Positions 27,080 to 36,333 are shown, counted from the stretch's first letter. The stretch is 64,000 nucleotides of DNA from JAEUOS01 sp965279115 (GCA_965279115.1 OZ257137.1:6510001-6574000); one strand, 5' to 3'. Notes: generated by a model from the sequence alone, not told the origin. Numbers and translations: made by a program.

Positions 27080-28924
27080 CTACATCCGACCCTGCAGGAG
27101 TTCATGCATTTCGAGGACCAGCACCAGCACCCCCTCGCCGGAGAGCGTGGCGCCGGCCACGCCCTTCGGCTTGACCCCTTCAAGCGGCTTGATCATCACT
27201 TCATCCTGTCCGACGAAGCTGTCCACCGCCAGCACATAGCCGCGTTCACCGGAGGTTGCGACAACCCCGACCAGCGAATCGCCGTCCTTGGGTTTGTTGA
27301 GCAGGTCCGCCAGTTCCAGCACCGGAAGCACCTCGCCGCGCACCACCAGGTTCGGAGTGCCGGCCACGCTCTGCAGGTTGCGCGGTTCGATATTGACGAT
27401 TTCGCGCACCGCGTTGAGCGGCATGGCATAGGTCTGGCCGCCCTGTTTCATCATCAGCACCGGCAGGATCGCCAGCGTAAGCGGCAGGAAGATGGTGACG
27501 CGTGATCCTTCGCCCGGTTTGGACGACAGGTCGATCCGGCCCTTGAGGCGCTGGATGTTGGTTCGCACGACATCCATGCCGACGCCGCGACCGGAAACCG
27601 AACTGATCTCCGTCTTGGTCGAGAAGCCGGGCAGGAAAATCAGGTTCAGGCTTTGCCGCTCATCCAGGGTGTTGGCCTCGTCGGCACTGATCAGGCCCTT
27701 CTGGATGGCCTTTTCACGGATGAATTCCGGACGCATGCCGCGACCGTCATCGGTGATCTCGATGATGATGTGGTCGCCCGCCTGGCGTGCCGACAGGCGG
27801 ATGGTGCCGCGCGCCGGCTTGCCCGCTGCGACGCGTTCGTCGGGTGTCTCGAGGCCATGGTCCACCGAATTGCGCACCAGGTGCACCAGCGGATCATTGA
27901 GCTCTTCGAGAATGGTCTTGTCGACCTCGGTCTCGGCGCCCTCGATGAGCAGGTCGACATCCTTGCCCAGCGTGCGCGCAACGTCGCGCGCGAGCCGGTT
28001 GTACTTCTGGAAGACCCGCCCGACCGGCTGCATGCGCGCCTTCATGACCGCGGACTGCAGGTCCGAGACCAGGGTGTCAAGCGTACCCAGCACCTGTTCA
28101 AGGGTCTTGAGCGATTCGCCGTTGCGCTCGCCGCGCACCAGGTCGGTACGCAGGCAATTGAGGCGGTTCTTGGTCAGGCCGATTTCGCCGGACAGATTGA
28201 GGATCTGGTCGAAGCGCTGGGTGTCCACCCGCAGCGTGCCGTCCTTGCCCACGTTGGCCTTGGGCTCGACTGCCGGTTTGCTCGTCCGCCCGAAATCCGC
28301 ACCCGGCGTTGACAGGCGCTGCGTGGCTCCGAGCGGCAAGTCGAATCCCTTTTCCAGCGGCTCGGCGGTCGGCACGGCGGCGGTCTGGATTGTCGGCCTC
28401 GCCGGCGTTTCCGCGCCGGGGCCCGAAATCGCAGCCAGAAGCGCTGCCCAGTCCGGCCCGTCACCAGCCTTCGTCGGCGCTGCCGGCGCGGCGGCTGGCG
28501 CCGCAACCACCGGCGCGACCTTGGGTTTCGCTTCACCCTTCAGACAGAGGTCCAGCGCCGCGAGCAGTTCCGCCGGCGCCGGCTGCGGGGCAGTTTGCCC
28601 AGCCATCTCGCCCATCATGCGCTTGACCTCGCCGGTGGCCGCCAGGATGACGTCGAGCATCTCCGGTGTGAGGGAGAGCTTCTCGGAACGCAGTTGATCG
28701 AAGAGGTTCTCGGTGCGGTGGCACAGCTCCACCATTGCCGCAGCGTCAAGAAAGCCCGCGCCGCCCTTGATGGTGTGAAAGCCGCGAAATATGGTGTTGA
28801 GCAGGTTCTTGTCACCGGCGTTGTGCTCGAGCTCAACCAGTTTCTGGTCGACGTCATCGAGCAGGTCCCCCGCCTCTGTCAGGAAGTCCTGCAACAGGTC
28901 TTGCATGTCGGTAAATGCGTTCAT
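27080..28924 (-). CDS. cheA: CheA, chemotaxis histidine kinase
   Basis: CheA autophosphorylates in receptor arrays and passes phosphate to CheY and CheB. The 614-residue protein starts at the ATG at 28924. P1 carries the phospho-His at residue 50 ([11 protein letters not shown]). Residues about 130-245 are an Ala/Pro-rich stretch where a folded P2 (CheY-docking) domain would normally be; I see no obvious P2. P3 dimerisation follows, then P4 with [23 protein letters not shown] and [11 protein letters not shown], and P5 (CheW-like) with [14 protein letters not shown] and [13 protein letters not shown]. It lies between cheZ and receptor genes. Confidence 0.97.
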   Translation of the reverse strand: MNAFTDMQDLLQDFLTEAGDLLDDVDQKLVELEHNAGDKNLLNTIFRGFHTIKGGAGFLDAAAMVELCHRTENLFDQLRSEKLSLTPEMLDVILAATGEVKRMMGEMAGQTAPQPAPAELLAALDLCLKGEAKPKVAPVVAAPAAAPAAPTKAGDGPDWAALLAAISGPGAETPARPTIQTAAVPTAEPLEKGFDLPLGATQRLSTPGADFGRTSKPAVEPKANVGKDGTLRVDTQRFDQILNLSGEIGLTKNRLNCLRTDLVRGERNGESLKTLEQVLGTLDTLVSDLQSAVMKARMQPVGRVFQKYNRLARDVARTLGKDVDLLIEGAETEVDKTILEELNDPLVHLVRNSVDHGLETPDERVAAGKPARGTIRLSARQAGDHIIIEITDDGRGMRPEFIREKAIQKGLISADEANTLDERQSLNLIFLPGFSTKTEISSVSGRGVGMDVVRTNIQRLKGRIDLSSKPGEGSRVTIFLPLTLAILPVLMMKQGGQTYAMPLNAVREIVNIEPRNLQSVAGTPNLVVRGEVLPVLELADLLNKPKDGDSLVGVVATSGERGYVLAVDSFVGQDEVMIKPLEGVKPKGVAGATLSGEGVLVLVLEMHELLQGRM

Positions 28925-29071
28925 CGCAGCCTCTGCCCTTCGTTCGCACCCGTCAGCCCGGCGCGTGCACTGTCTTTTCGTTGCTGTTTCGCCACGGCAT
29001 CGACCGGCTCCGCCGGCGATACCGCGCCAATCGATCCGCACAAAAGCAGGTTTGCGCTTTTGTGCGCATGG

Positions 29072-29827
29072 TCAAAATCCCAATGACGCCAGCAAATCGT
29101 CGACCTGGCCCTGGTTATTGACCACGTCATCGCGCTTGACGTCGATCACCGGCCCGTTGAGCCATTCGGATTCGACCTGCGCGCGCGCCTCCGGCGGTGT
29201 GGTATCGAGCAACAACTTGACCAGCTGGTCTTCCAGGTTCTGCGCGATGCCGACGATCTTGTTGATCACCTGCCCGGTCAGGTCATGGAAATCCTGCGCC
29301 AACATGATGTCGGTGAACAACGCCGACGCCTGGGAAGTGCGCTCCGGCAGGCCGTTGAGGAAGCCGCGCGTGGCTTCGGCATGCTGCTTGAACTCATCCA
29401 CACTCATCCTGCCGGCGAATACATCCTCCCATTTCTTGCCCAGCGCACGCGCATCCGTCTCGATCTGCTGCTGGATGCCGGCCCCAATTTCCGCCTTGGA
29501 CAGGGCCTTCTCTGCCGCCTGACCGGTGAGGTTGGCGATGTAGGTCAGGCGCGCGCGCGCATCCGGCAGCTTGCCGACCGCCGCATCGATGTTCTTGTCG
29601 TATCCCAGTTCGCGCAGGGCGTCATGCAGGTTGCGGGTGAGCTGGCCGACCCGATGAAAAATGTCGTACGGCTCCCCGTCGGCAGGCGCTTCGCCCACCG
29701 GAGCCGCAGGGGCAACGGATGCCGCCGCAGCCACTGCCGCTGGCGCCTCCTCGGCGGCACGGCCCGCAGCGATCTGATCGAACAGGGCTTCAAGGTCTTC
29801 GGTTTCGTTATCCGCCACGGCGCTCAT
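29072..29827 (-). CDS. cheZ: CheZ, CheY-phosphate phosphatase
   Basis: CheZ removes phosphate from CheY and ends the tumble signal. The 251-residue protein has an acidic N-terminus, a long helical hairpin and the catalytic block AQDFHDLTGQVINKIV, in which DLTGQ matches the Asp143-Gln147 pair of the enterobacterial enzyme. The C-terminal GQVDDLLASLGF is the CheY-binding helix. An Ala/Pro stretch (about 22-50) extends the N-terminus. It starts 4 bases after cheY. Confidence 0.96.
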   Translation of the reverse strand: MSAVADNETEDLEALFDQIAAGRAAEEAPAAVAAAASVAPAAPVGEAPADGEPYDIFHRVGQLTRNLHDALRELGYDKNIDAAVGKLPDARARLTYIANLTGQAAEKALSKAEIGAGIQQQIETDARALGKKWEDVFAGRMSVDEFKQHAEATRGFLNGLPERTSQASALFTDIMLAQDFHDLTGQVINKIVGIAQNLEDQLVKLLLDTTPPEARAQVESEWLNGPVIDVKRDDVVNNQGQVDDLLASLGF

Positions 29828-29831
29828 CGTC

Positions 29832-30224
29832 TCACCCCTGGCCTTTCATCTTGGCAATGATCTTGTTGACCTTCTCTTCCAGCGTCGCCTTGGTGAAAGG
29901 CTTGACGATGTACCCGGACGCCCCCGCTTGCGCCGCGGTGACGATGTCTTCCTTCTTGGCTTCCGCCGTCACCATCAGCACCGGCAGATGCTTCAGGGCC
30001 GCGTCCGACTTGATCTGTGTGAGCAGTTCAAATCCGTTCATGTTGGGCATGTTGATGTCCGAAACGACGAACTCGAAATTGCCGTTCTTCAGTTTGGCGA
30101 GTGCCGCCTGGCCATCCTCGGCCTCGTCGGCGTTGGTGTAGCCGATCTCCTTCAGGAGATTGCGGACAATCCGGCGCATCGTCGAGAAGTCGTCGACGAT
30201 CAGGAATTTCATTTCAGTGCTCAT
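29832..30224 (-). CDS. cheY: CheY, chemotaxis response regulator
   Basis: CheY carries the signal from CheA to the flagellar switch protein FliM. It is a 130-residue receiver with [20 protein letters not shown], the phospho-acceptor Asp in [28 protein letters not shown] at the switch Thr and [17 protein letters not shown] at the conserved Lys-Pro. It is located between cheV and cheZ. The matching CheY-binding segment is at the N-terminus of FliM (51319). Confidence 0.98.
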   Translation of the reverse strand: MSTEMKFLIVDDFSTMRRIVRNLLKEIGYTNADEAEDGQAALAKLKNGNFEFVVSDINMPNMNGFELLTQIKSDAALKHLPVLMVTAEAKKEDIVTAAQAGASGYIVKPFTKATLEEKVNKIIAKMKGQG

Positions 30225-30238
30225 GTGGTTTTCCTCGT

Positions 30239-31171
30239 TCAGGCTTTGACAAGCATGCTGCCGATCATCCGGGCCAGGTCTTCCGGATTGAATTTGGGCA
30301 CATAGGCATCGACGCCGACCTGCTGGCCCAGTTTCTGGTTGGCGATCGACGACAGCGACGAATGCATGAGCACGGGAATGCCCTCAAAGCGCTTGTCATC
30401 CTTGATATGGCGGGTCAGGACATAACCGTCCATCTCCGGCATTTCCGCGTCGGTCAACACCAGGCCGATGGTTTCATGGACCGCCTTCTTCTCCTGGTCC
30501 GACCGTCCGGCCACCGCCTTGAGCTTTTCCCATGCCTCGGCGCCGTTGACGGCGTACTGGTACGGCAGCTTCATCTTCTCGAGCACCTCGATGATCTTCT
30601 TGCGCGCGATACCCGAGTCATCGGCGAAGAACACCGATACCGGATTGCGCGTTTCCAGCGGTTCCAGGTTCGGCACGACGTCCTCGCCTATCACGTTGGC
30701 GAGGATCTGCTCCACATCGAGAATCGACACCAGCTTGCCATCGGAGAGTTCGGTGATCGCCGTGATCAGACCGAGCGCGTTGGCTGAAACGCTTTGCGGC
30801 GTCTTGACATGATCCCAATCCACCCGGACGATGCGGTCGACGTCCGCCACCAGGAAAGCCTGGGTGTGGCTGGAGAACTCGGTGATGATCAGCTTGGTCC
30901 GCGCACCGTCGAAGGGCATCGAAAGGCAGGATGCCAGGTCGATCACCGGGATGATGCTGCCGCGCAGGGAGATGATGCCTTCCACACCGACCGGCATGTT
31001 GGGCGTCTTGGTGATCGCCATGGTCTCGCACACTTCGCGCACCTTGAAGACGTTGATGCCGAAGGTCTCGCGTCCCCCTACGGAGAAGAGCAGCAGCTCC
31101 ATCTTGTTGGAACCGGCCAGTCGTGCCTTCTGGTCGATCATGTTCATCAGTTGAAAGTCGCTGTGGCCCAT
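30239..31171 (-). CDS. cheV: CheV, CheW-receiver coupling protein
   Basis: CheV joins receptors to CheA like CheW, and its receiver domain tunes or buffers the signal. The 310-residue protein has a CheW-like part ([36 protein letters not shown]) and a C-terminal receiver (about 180-310) with [20 protein letters not shown], the Asp in [17 protein letters not shown] and MHSSLS. It is first of the cheV-cheY-cheZ-cheA-receptor run; the 69 bases before it separate it from motB. Confidence 0.96.
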   Translation of the reverse strand: MGHSDFQLMNMIDQKARLAGSNKMELLLFSVGGRETFGINVFKVREVCETMAITKTPNMPVGVEGIISLRGSIIPVIDLASCLSMPFDGARTKLIITEFSSHTQAFLVADVDRIVRVDWDHVKTPQSVSANALGLITAITELSDGKLVSILDVEQILANVIGEDVVPNLEPLETRNPVSVFFADDSGIARKKIIEVLEKMKLPYQYAVNGAEAWEKLKAVAGRSDQEKKAVHETIGLVLTDAEMPEMDGYVLTRHIKDDKRFEGIPVLMHSSLSSIANQKLGQQVGVDAYVPKFNPEDLARMIGSMLVKA

Positions 31172-31240
31172 GGGGTCCTCCGTTGGTGTCGGTTCAAGGT
31201 TGGCGTGGAATAAGTGATTGCGTTCATTTACGGCAGGATT

Positions 31241-32251
31241 TCATCGAATCGGAGCGCGAATCAGGGATGTGGACCCCGGCCCTGCGGGCTCTGGCCTTTT
31301 CACGGGCGCCGGTGGAGGCTCCAGCGCGGCCGGCGCGAGCGCCTCGGTCACCGCTTCCGGCGTGTTCACGTCGATGGCCGGCCCGTCCCTGGTGATTGCC
31401 TCTTCGGCGTCGCGATTGAAGACCACAATGCTGATGCGGCGGTTGGAAGGATCGAACAGGTCTTCGGCCTTGAAGGGCACCGACGCCGCGAGACCGACCA
31501 CGCGCAGGATCTTTTTCTCGGCAAGACCTGCCGCCATCAATTCGCGGCGCGCGGCGTTGGCGCGGTCGGCCGACAAGTCCCAGTTGCCGTAACCGCGGTC
31601 TCCGCCGGGGAAAGGCGACGCGTCGGTGTGGCCGGAAATGCCGATCTTGTTCTCCACGTCGCCCAGCGCGCGTCCGATCTCGGCCATGATCAGGCGTGTG
31701 TGATCCTTGAGCACCGCGCGCCCGGAGTCGAACATGGCGCGATTCTGCTCATCGACGATCTGGATGCGCAGGCCCTCCTGGGTGATGTCCAGGCGGATCT
31801 GGTTCTTGAACTGGGCCAGGGCGCCGTTGGCGGAGAGAAGGGCATCGACCTTCAGCTTGATCTCCTCGAGCCTGGCGCGCTCCATGCGCTTGGCCTCCGC
31901 CTTGGCTGCCTGCAGGTTGAAGCTGCGCTTTTCCGGTTTCTCGTCGCCATGTTTGACCTGCCCTGTCTGGCGTGTCAGGTCCTGGCCGCCACCCTTGAGG
32001 ATGCTCGAGCTGTCGCCGCTGCCGGAACCGCCCGCCATGGCGATCTTGAGTGGCGAGTTGAAATAGTCCGCGATCCCCTTCAAGTCACCCTGCGCAGTCG
32101 ACCCGAGCAGCCACATCAGGAGGAAGAAGGCCATCATCGCCGTCACGAAGTCGGCATAGGCGATCTTCCAGGCGCCGCCGTGGGCGGCATGACCGGCCTT
32201 CTTGATCTTCTTGACGATGATCGGCTGGAGTTTTTTGGCGTCGTTTGCCAT
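31241..32251 (-). CDS. motB: MotB, stator protein
   Basis: MotB forms the proton-driven stator with MotA and anchors it to peptidoglycan. The 336-residue protein has one membrane span with the proton-binding Asp at residue 34 (IAYADFVTAMMAFFLLMWLL), followed by a plug/linker and an OmpA-like domain (GISGHTDASPFPGGDRGYG, NWDLSADRANAARREL). The Pro-rich C-terminal tail (about 300-336) is non-conserved. It starts 33 bases after motA. The Asp in this setting indicates proton rather than sodium coupling by family rule. Confidence 0.97.
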   Translation of the reverse strand: MANDAKKLQPIIVKKIKKAGHAAHGGAWKIAYADFVTAMMAFFLLMWLLGSTAQGDLKGIADYFNSPLKIAMAGGSGSGDSSSILKGGGQDLTRQTGQVKHGDEKPEKRSFNLQAAKAEAKRMERARLEEIKLKVDALLSANGALAQFKNQIRLDITQEGLRIQIVDEQNRAMFDSGRAVLKDHTRLIMAEIGRALGDVENKIGISGHTDASPFPGGDRGYGNWDLSADRANAARRELMAAGLAEKKILRVVGLAASVPFKAEDLFDPSNRRISIVVFNRDAEEAITRDGPAIDVNTPEAVTEALAPAALEPPPAPVKRPEPAGPGSTSLIRAPIR

Positions 32252-32284
32252 CCGTCTGGTTTCCGGGTTCGCCTTGGCGCGGCC

Positions 32285-33145
32285 CTATTTCTTGCCCTTG
32301 ACGTGCGATTCGAGTTCGGTGAAGTTCGGCCGCTCCGTGGAGAACAGCACCTTGCGGCCGAATTCGATGGCCACCTGCGGGGCGTAGCCCTGCATGCTCG
32401 CCAGCAAGGTGGTCTTGATGCATTGCAGTTCCTTGCCGGCTTCTTGGATCTTCTGCTCCATGAGCCCGGCAAGCGGCTCGACAATCCCGTAGGCCAGCAG
32501 AATGCCGAGGAAGGTGCCGACCAGCGCCGATCCGATCATGCCGCCAAGCACCGCCGGCGGCTGGCCAACCGAACCCATGGTGTTGACCACACCCAGCACC
32601 GCGGCGACGATCCCGAAGGCCGGCAGGCCGCCGGCCAGGCGGGCGATCGCCGCGGCCGGCGCGTGCGCTTCCTCATGGTGGGTCTCGATCTCGCTGTCCA
32701 TCAGGGACTCGATCTCGTGCGCGTTGAGATTGCCGGACACCATCATGCGCAGGTAGTCGGTGACGAACTCGGTCACATGGTGGTCGTTGCCCACCGCGGG
32801 ATACTTCTGGAACAGGGGTGAACTGTGCGGGTCCTCGACGTCCTTCTCGATGGACATCAGGCCTTCCTTGCGAACCTTCTGCAGGATGTCGTAGAGCAAG
32901 GCGAGCAGTTCAAGAAACCTCGTCTTGGTGTATTTGCTGCCCTTGAAGCAGCCCAGCAGGCCGGCGATGGAGGCCTTGATCACCTTCATCTGGTTGTTCG
33001 CGATGAAAGCGCCCAGCGCGGCGCCGACAATGGTGATCGTCTCGAACGGCAGCGCCTTCAGGATCACGCTGATGTTTCCGCCGTGGACGATGTAGACACC
33101 GAAGATGCATACAAGCGAAACCACATAACCGATGATGACGAACAT
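32285..33145 (-). CDS. motA: MotA, stator protein
   Basis: MotA is the stator subunit that pushes on FliG. The 286-residue protein has four membrane spans (about 2-22, 33-53, 170-192, 202-222) and the large cytosolic loop with the conserved charged residues in KVRKEGLMSIEKDVEDP. The C-terminal spans carry FGIVAAVLGVVNTMGSVGQP and the Pro-containing AYGIVEPLAGLMEQK. It starts the motAB pair; the region upstream is described separately. Confidence 0.97.
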   Translation of the reverse strand: MFVIIGYVVSLVCIFGVYIVHGGNISVILKALPFETITIVGAALGAFIANNQMKVIKASIAGLLGCFKGSKYTKTRFLELLALLYDILQKVRKEGLMSIEKDVEDPHSSPLFQKYPAVGNDHHVTEFVTDYLRMMVSGNLNAHEIESLMDSEIETHHEEAHAPAAAIARLAGGLPAFGIVAAVLGVVNTMGSVGQPPAVLGGMIGSALVGTFLGILLAYGIVEPLAGLMEQKIQEAGKELQCIKTTLLASMQGYAPQVAIEFGRKVLFSTERPNFTELESHVKGKK

Positions 33146-33498
33146 GCTTGCGTCCGGGAGTAAGGGGGTATCGGTAAGCCGGCTGCCCGCGCACGAGAAC
33201 CGTCAATGACGGTGCTTCGCGGCGGACCTGATGGAACCGGCTTTCATGGAGGAGTAAGGTAACAACCGGCCCCGCCTGTCCATCCGGCAAATAGCGGGTT
33301 CATTCACCGCCTTTTCGGCTACCGCACCCGGCTTTAGCGCCAGCGCGAACATCCGGGGCGCGCATCTGCGCCCCGGAATCCACCCGGCGTCGGCGCCGCA
33401 ATCACTCCGGCCGGACGCATTGCGCGACCGGCCGATACCTGCTTTCGATTCGGCGATTCAATGGGCCTGCGCGTCAATCCCGCAGGCATGCTTCAGCT
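33146..33498. other. motA-flhC intergenic region with a strong hairpin
   Basis: This 353-base gap holds no gene I can support. A perfect 9-base stem, CCGGGGCGC (33353-33361) with GCGCCCCGG (33368-33376) and a 6-base loop, sits in the middle; neither side has a T-run, so it is a barrier or partial terminator at best. On the minus strand TAAA (33333-33336) precedes GCCGAAAA (33312-33319) by 13 bases, two short of the sigma-28 spacing, so a motAB promoter there is only a weak suggestion. Confidence 0.5.
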
Positions 33499-34077
33499 TC
33501 AGGCCGCCACTGCTTCTTCCTGGGCCGCGTTTTCCGGGTCCGCGTAGGCTGCCATGCGGTTCGCCCGGGTCTTGCCGGCGCGCGACGGCATGTCACACAG
33601 GCCGCAGACATACTTGTCGGTCAACTCATACGTATGCACCACGAAGTTGCCCTGGCAATGCGTGCAGCCGGTGGTTGTCAGCATGCCCGCATCGAAGAAT
33701 TTGGTCAGTCGCCAGGCACGGGTGATGGACAGCACCTCCGGCATGCCCAGCCGGCCGATGTATTCGCGGTACAGGCGGTAGGCGTGGATCACCACCTCGA
33801 TCTCGTCGAGTTCCGAGCTGCGGTTGAGCGACTGGTACAGGTTCATGTAGAGCGAAGAATGGATGTTCGGCTGCCATGTCATGAACCAGTCGGTCGAGAA
33901 GGGCAGCATTCCCTTCGGCGGCGACTTGCCGACGATCTCCTTGTAGAGCTTGAGCAGGCGCTCGCGGGACAGCGCGGTCTCGGATTCCAGCACCTGGAGG
34001 CGCGCGCCCAGGCGGATCAGGTCGGAAGCAAGCGCGATCTGGCGCGCTTCACCCAGGACGGTCTTTGGTTTCTTCAT
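33499..34077 (-). CDS. flhC: FlhC, flagellar master activator subunit
   Basis: FlhC with FlhD forms the FlhD4C2 complex that activates class 2 flagellar promoters. The 192-residue protein has the FlhC core (LYKEIVGKSPPKGMLPFSTD, AYRLYREYIG) and a four-cysteine zinc site at Cys138, Cys141, Cys158 and Cys161 in GCTHCQGNF and YVCGLCDMP. The ATG at 34077 lies two bases after the flhD stop, and the long in-frame extension upstream overlaps flhD and is not real. Confidence 0.97.
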   Translation of the reverse strand: MKKPKTVLGEARQIALASDLIRLGARLQVLESETALSRERLLKLYKEIVGKSPPKGMLPFSTDWFMTWQPNIHSSLYMNLYQSLNRSSELDEIEVVIHAYRLYREYIGRLGMPEVLSITRAWRLTKFFDAGMLTTTGCTHCQGNFVVHTYELTDKYVCGLCDMPSRAGKTRANRMAAYADPENAAQEEAVAA

Positions 34078-34079
34078 GA

Positions 34080-34406
34080 TCACACCGCCGCTTCGACTGC
34101 GTTGCCGGCCATCAGGATGGCGGCGTGCATGCCGGCCGCCTGCGAGTTCTCGGCGCCGCGGGTATGCGACAGGAGCAGGTTCCACACCATGCTGTCGTCG
34201 AAACGGAAACGGCACATCAGCATGTTCGATGCGGCGATCTTGAGCAGCTGGCCGGCGGTGAGCTGGTCGATGATGCCGGCCACTTCCTCGGAAAGGCCCA
34301 GGCGCACAAGCGCTTCGGCACGGTCGGCGCGGATCATGTTCTGCGCGAGGATCAGATACGAGAGATTGGCTTCGCGAATCTCGTTCAACAGGTTTTGTAC
34401 TTTCAT
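34080..34406 (-). CDS. flhD: FlhD, flagellar master activator subunit
   Basis: FlhD is the second subunit of the master activator. The 108-residue protein matches the family along its length: LLNEIREANLSYLILAQNMI, RADRAEALVRLGLSEEVAGI and AASNMLMCRFRFDDSMVWNL. GGAGGG lies 7 bases before the ATG at 34406. It heads the minus-strand flhDC operon and faces fliC on the plus strand across a 793-base regulatory gap. Confidence 0.97.
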   Translation of the reverse strand: MKVQNLLNEIREANLSYLILAQNMIRADRAEALVRLGLSEEVAGIIDQLTAGQLLKIAASNMLMCRFRFDDSMVWNLLLSHTRGAENSQAAGMHAAILMAGNAVEAAV

Positions 34407-35199
34407 TTTGATGCCCTCCGGTGCGGTTGATCAGGTTTGAATCGGTCAGAAAACAAGGTCGTGATGCAGTGACGTCATCTTCTGCCTCGGGGCGTTTTTT
34501 CTTAATTGGATGCACGCCGCATCGTCGCGTGCGAATGCACCGACTTCAAACGGTCCGAGAACCCGGACCACAAACCGTTGGTTGCGCACGCCATCGGACA
34601 GTTGGCAAACCCGGACGCCGGCAGATGGGAATTTGCGACTTGCGGCGGGTACGGTGAAGGCTCCGGCCGGGATGGGTTTTCTCCCGTTGCGAGGCTCGGA
34701 AGACCTGACCGTCAGGCCTGTAGGGGCTCACCCTACAGAGGGTTAAAACTTCTCGACGTCAATGCAAGTAATGGGCATAACTTGATGATTCATCAACACT
34801 TTTATGCCCCGCAAAGGTGTCCGGCAGGTTGCACCCGCAGGCGTCCGAAACCACTCATGCAAGCCGCTTCGGGCCGGTACACGCCGTCAAAACGTCATCA
34901 CTTGACAGGAGGTACTTCGCACGGATTGCCGGTCAATGCGACGAATAACGGCACCCGCCGGCATTTATTTAGGCCATTGCAAAGACATTCGCGCAAATAA
35001 GCTTGCTCATGTCTGGCTGGAAGATCGAAACCATGAGTACATCCATGGATTTTTCCAGCCTGAGAGTCGGGTCAACACCCGAAGCGGCAGACCTAATGGG
35101 CGCCCTTCCCTGAAGGTCCTGATGAAAGCTTCAACGACCATTAAGGTCTGCTAGACGTGTGACTTTGGGCCAACCATTACCGCAAACAGGAGAAACATC
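34407..35199. other. flhD-fliC divergent regulatory region
   Basis: This 793-base gap has no convincing gene. It should hold the flhDC promoter(s) and the leader of the first flagellin gene. Visible structure: palindrome TGACGTCA (34470-34477); an A/T tract next to it (34494-34506); a direct repeat AACCCGGAC (34560-34568 and 34608-34616); two adjacent hairpins, CCTGAC-GTCAGG (34704-34716) and CTGTAGGG-CCCTACAG with a 5-base loop (34718-34738); and the long inverted repeat at 35087-35151. I find no good sigma-28 site for the first flagellin gene here. Confidence 0.6.
35087..35151 (+). repeat. Inverted repeat upstream of flagellin gene 1
   Basis: GCAGACCTAATGG (35087-35099) faces CCATTAAGGTCTGC (35138-35151): 13 pairs with one extra A in the right arm and a 38-base loop. 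The right arm ends 48 bases before the GTG start. A counterpart is at 36219-36285. Either a leader-RNA stem or an operator is possible. Confidence 0.7.
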
Positions 35200-36030
35200 G
35201 TGTCCTCAATGATCAACACCAATCTTGCCTCACTCAATACCCAGCGAAATCTTTCGAGTTCCCAGTCCTCCCTGAACACGGCGGTGCAGCGCCTCTCATC
35301 GGGCATGCGCGTCAACAGCGCGAAGGACGACGCCGCCGGCCTGGCCATTGCCGAGCGCATGAACGCCCAGGTCAAGGGCATGAATGTCGCGGTCCGCAAC
35401 GCCAATGACGCGGTGTCGCTGGCGCAAACCGCCGAAGGCGCGCTCGGCAAGGTGTCCGACATGTTGCAGCGCATGCGTGAGCTCGCCGTGCAGGCGGCCA
35501 ATGCCACCAATGGCGCCGGCGACCGCACCAACCTCGATGCCGAGTACCAGCAACTCGGCGCCGAGATCGGCCGCACGCTCTCCGGCACCACCTTCAACGG
35601 TATCGCCCTCCTGTCTTCAGGGGCGGGCTCGCTGACCTTCCAGGTAGGCGCCGGCACGACCGTCAACGACAGCATCGTGATCACCACCACGCAGCTCGAT
35701 ACATCGGCGACGATCACCAGCGTCACCGGCGGCAGCATCACCAGTGCCACCGCTGCGACCACCGCGATGACCAACATCGACACCGCGATCGACCTGGTGA
35801 CCACCGAGCGCGCAACCTATGGCGCGGCACAGAACCGCTTCGAGTCCGCCATCTCGGTGCTGCAGGTTTCCTCCGAGAACAATGCCGCCGCGCGCAGCCG
35901 CATCATGGACGCCGACTACGCCGCGGAAACCGCCGCCTTGTCGCGCGCGCAGATCCTGCAACAGGCGGGTACCGCCATGCTGGCGCAAGCCAACCAGTTG
36001 CCCAACAGCGTACTCAAGCTTCTGCAGTAA
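35200..36030 (+). CDS. fliC: Flagellin 1 (filament subunit)
   Basis: A filament subunit exported through the flagellar channel. The 276-residue protein has the conserved D0/D1 N-terminus (INTNLASLNTQRNLSSSQSS, LSSGMRVNSAKDDAAGLAIA) and C-terminus (RFESAISVLQVSSENNAAAR, then LSRAQILQQAGTAMLAQANQ and LPNSVLKLLQ). The variable centre (about 145-195) is short, so the filament surface domain is small. Start is GTG at 35200, 5 bases after CAGGAG-AAAC; the next in-frame ATG three codons in would lose the MSS start shared with its paralogue. Its chaperone FliS is at 39724. Confidence 0.97.
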   Translation: MSSMINTNLASLNTQRNLSSSQSSLNTAVQRLSSGMRVNSAKDDAAGLAIAERMNAQVKGMNVAVRNANDAVSLAQTAEGALGKVSDMLQRMRELAVQAANATNGAGDRTNLDAEYQQLGAEIGRTLSGTTFNGIALLSSGAGSLTFQVGAGTTVNDSIVITTTQLDTSATITSVTGGSITSATAATTAMTNIDTAIDLVTTERATYGAAQNRFESAISVLQVSSENNAAARSRIMDADYAAETAALSRAQILQQAGTAMLAQANQLPNSVLKLLQ

Positions 36031-36146
36031 GGGACTGGCGGTGCGGCCATTCAAGTAAGTCGCATCGCCGCCGTAATGCGAGGATCGGCCCGTGCCGGTC
36101 GCGGTTTCCAGGACCGCGGGCGGCGCGGGCAAACCAGGTGGTTTCC

Positions 36147-36174
36147 TAAAGTTTTCCGGCACTTAGGCCGATAT
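36147..36174 (+). promoter_or_regulatory. FliA (sigma-28) promoter for flagellin gene 2
   Basis: TAAAGTTT at 36147-36154 is an exact -35 match; GCCGATAT at 36167-36174 matches the -10 at 7 of 8. The spacer is 12 bases, one more than the usual 11. Start of transcription would be near 36181, giving a leader of about 150 bases that includes the inverted repeat at 36219-36285. Confidence 0.75.
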
Positions 36175-36218
36175 CAGAATCAACGGCGGACGGATCGGAA
36201 GCGATCTTCACCGAAGTT

Positions 36219-36285
36219 GCAGACCTAAAGGGTCACCCATCCCGGTAAGGTCTAGATGAACGCAGTACTGACCATTTAGGTCTGC
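36219..36285 (+). repeat. Inverted repeat upstream of flagellin gene 2
   Basis: The 17-base arms 36219-36235 (GCAGACCTAAAGGGTCA) and 36269-36285 (TGACCATTTAGGTCTGC) pair at 16 of 17 positions around a 33-base loop. The right arm ends 48 bases before the ATG, the same distance as at gene 1. The loops differ between genes while the arms still pair. Confidence 0.75.
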
Positions 36286-36333
36286 TTTTAGTGAAACTTT
36301 GGGTACACCACTACCGCATACAGGAGAATCAAA

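Larger units (their letters stand above)
36031..36333. other. Intergenic region between the flagellin genes
   Basis: A 303-base gap with no gene. It contains the sigma-28 promoter at 36147-36174 and the inverted repeat at 36219-36285, both annotated separately. No T-run terminator follows flagellin gene 1, so read-through into gene 2 is possible. Confidence 0.7.

Noticed and set aside
33312..33336. Sigma-28 promoter for motAB on the minus strand (TAAA ... GCCGAAAA)
   Set aside because: The spacing between TAAA and GCCG is 13 bases instead of 15, and the -35 extension TAAAGCCG is poor.
34595..34700. Possible cyclic-di-GMP riboswitch (GGCAAACC and GCGACTTGC motifs)
   Set aside because: The characteristic GNRA loop, its receptor and the GCAAAGCC core are missing, and no credible pairing scheme emerges.
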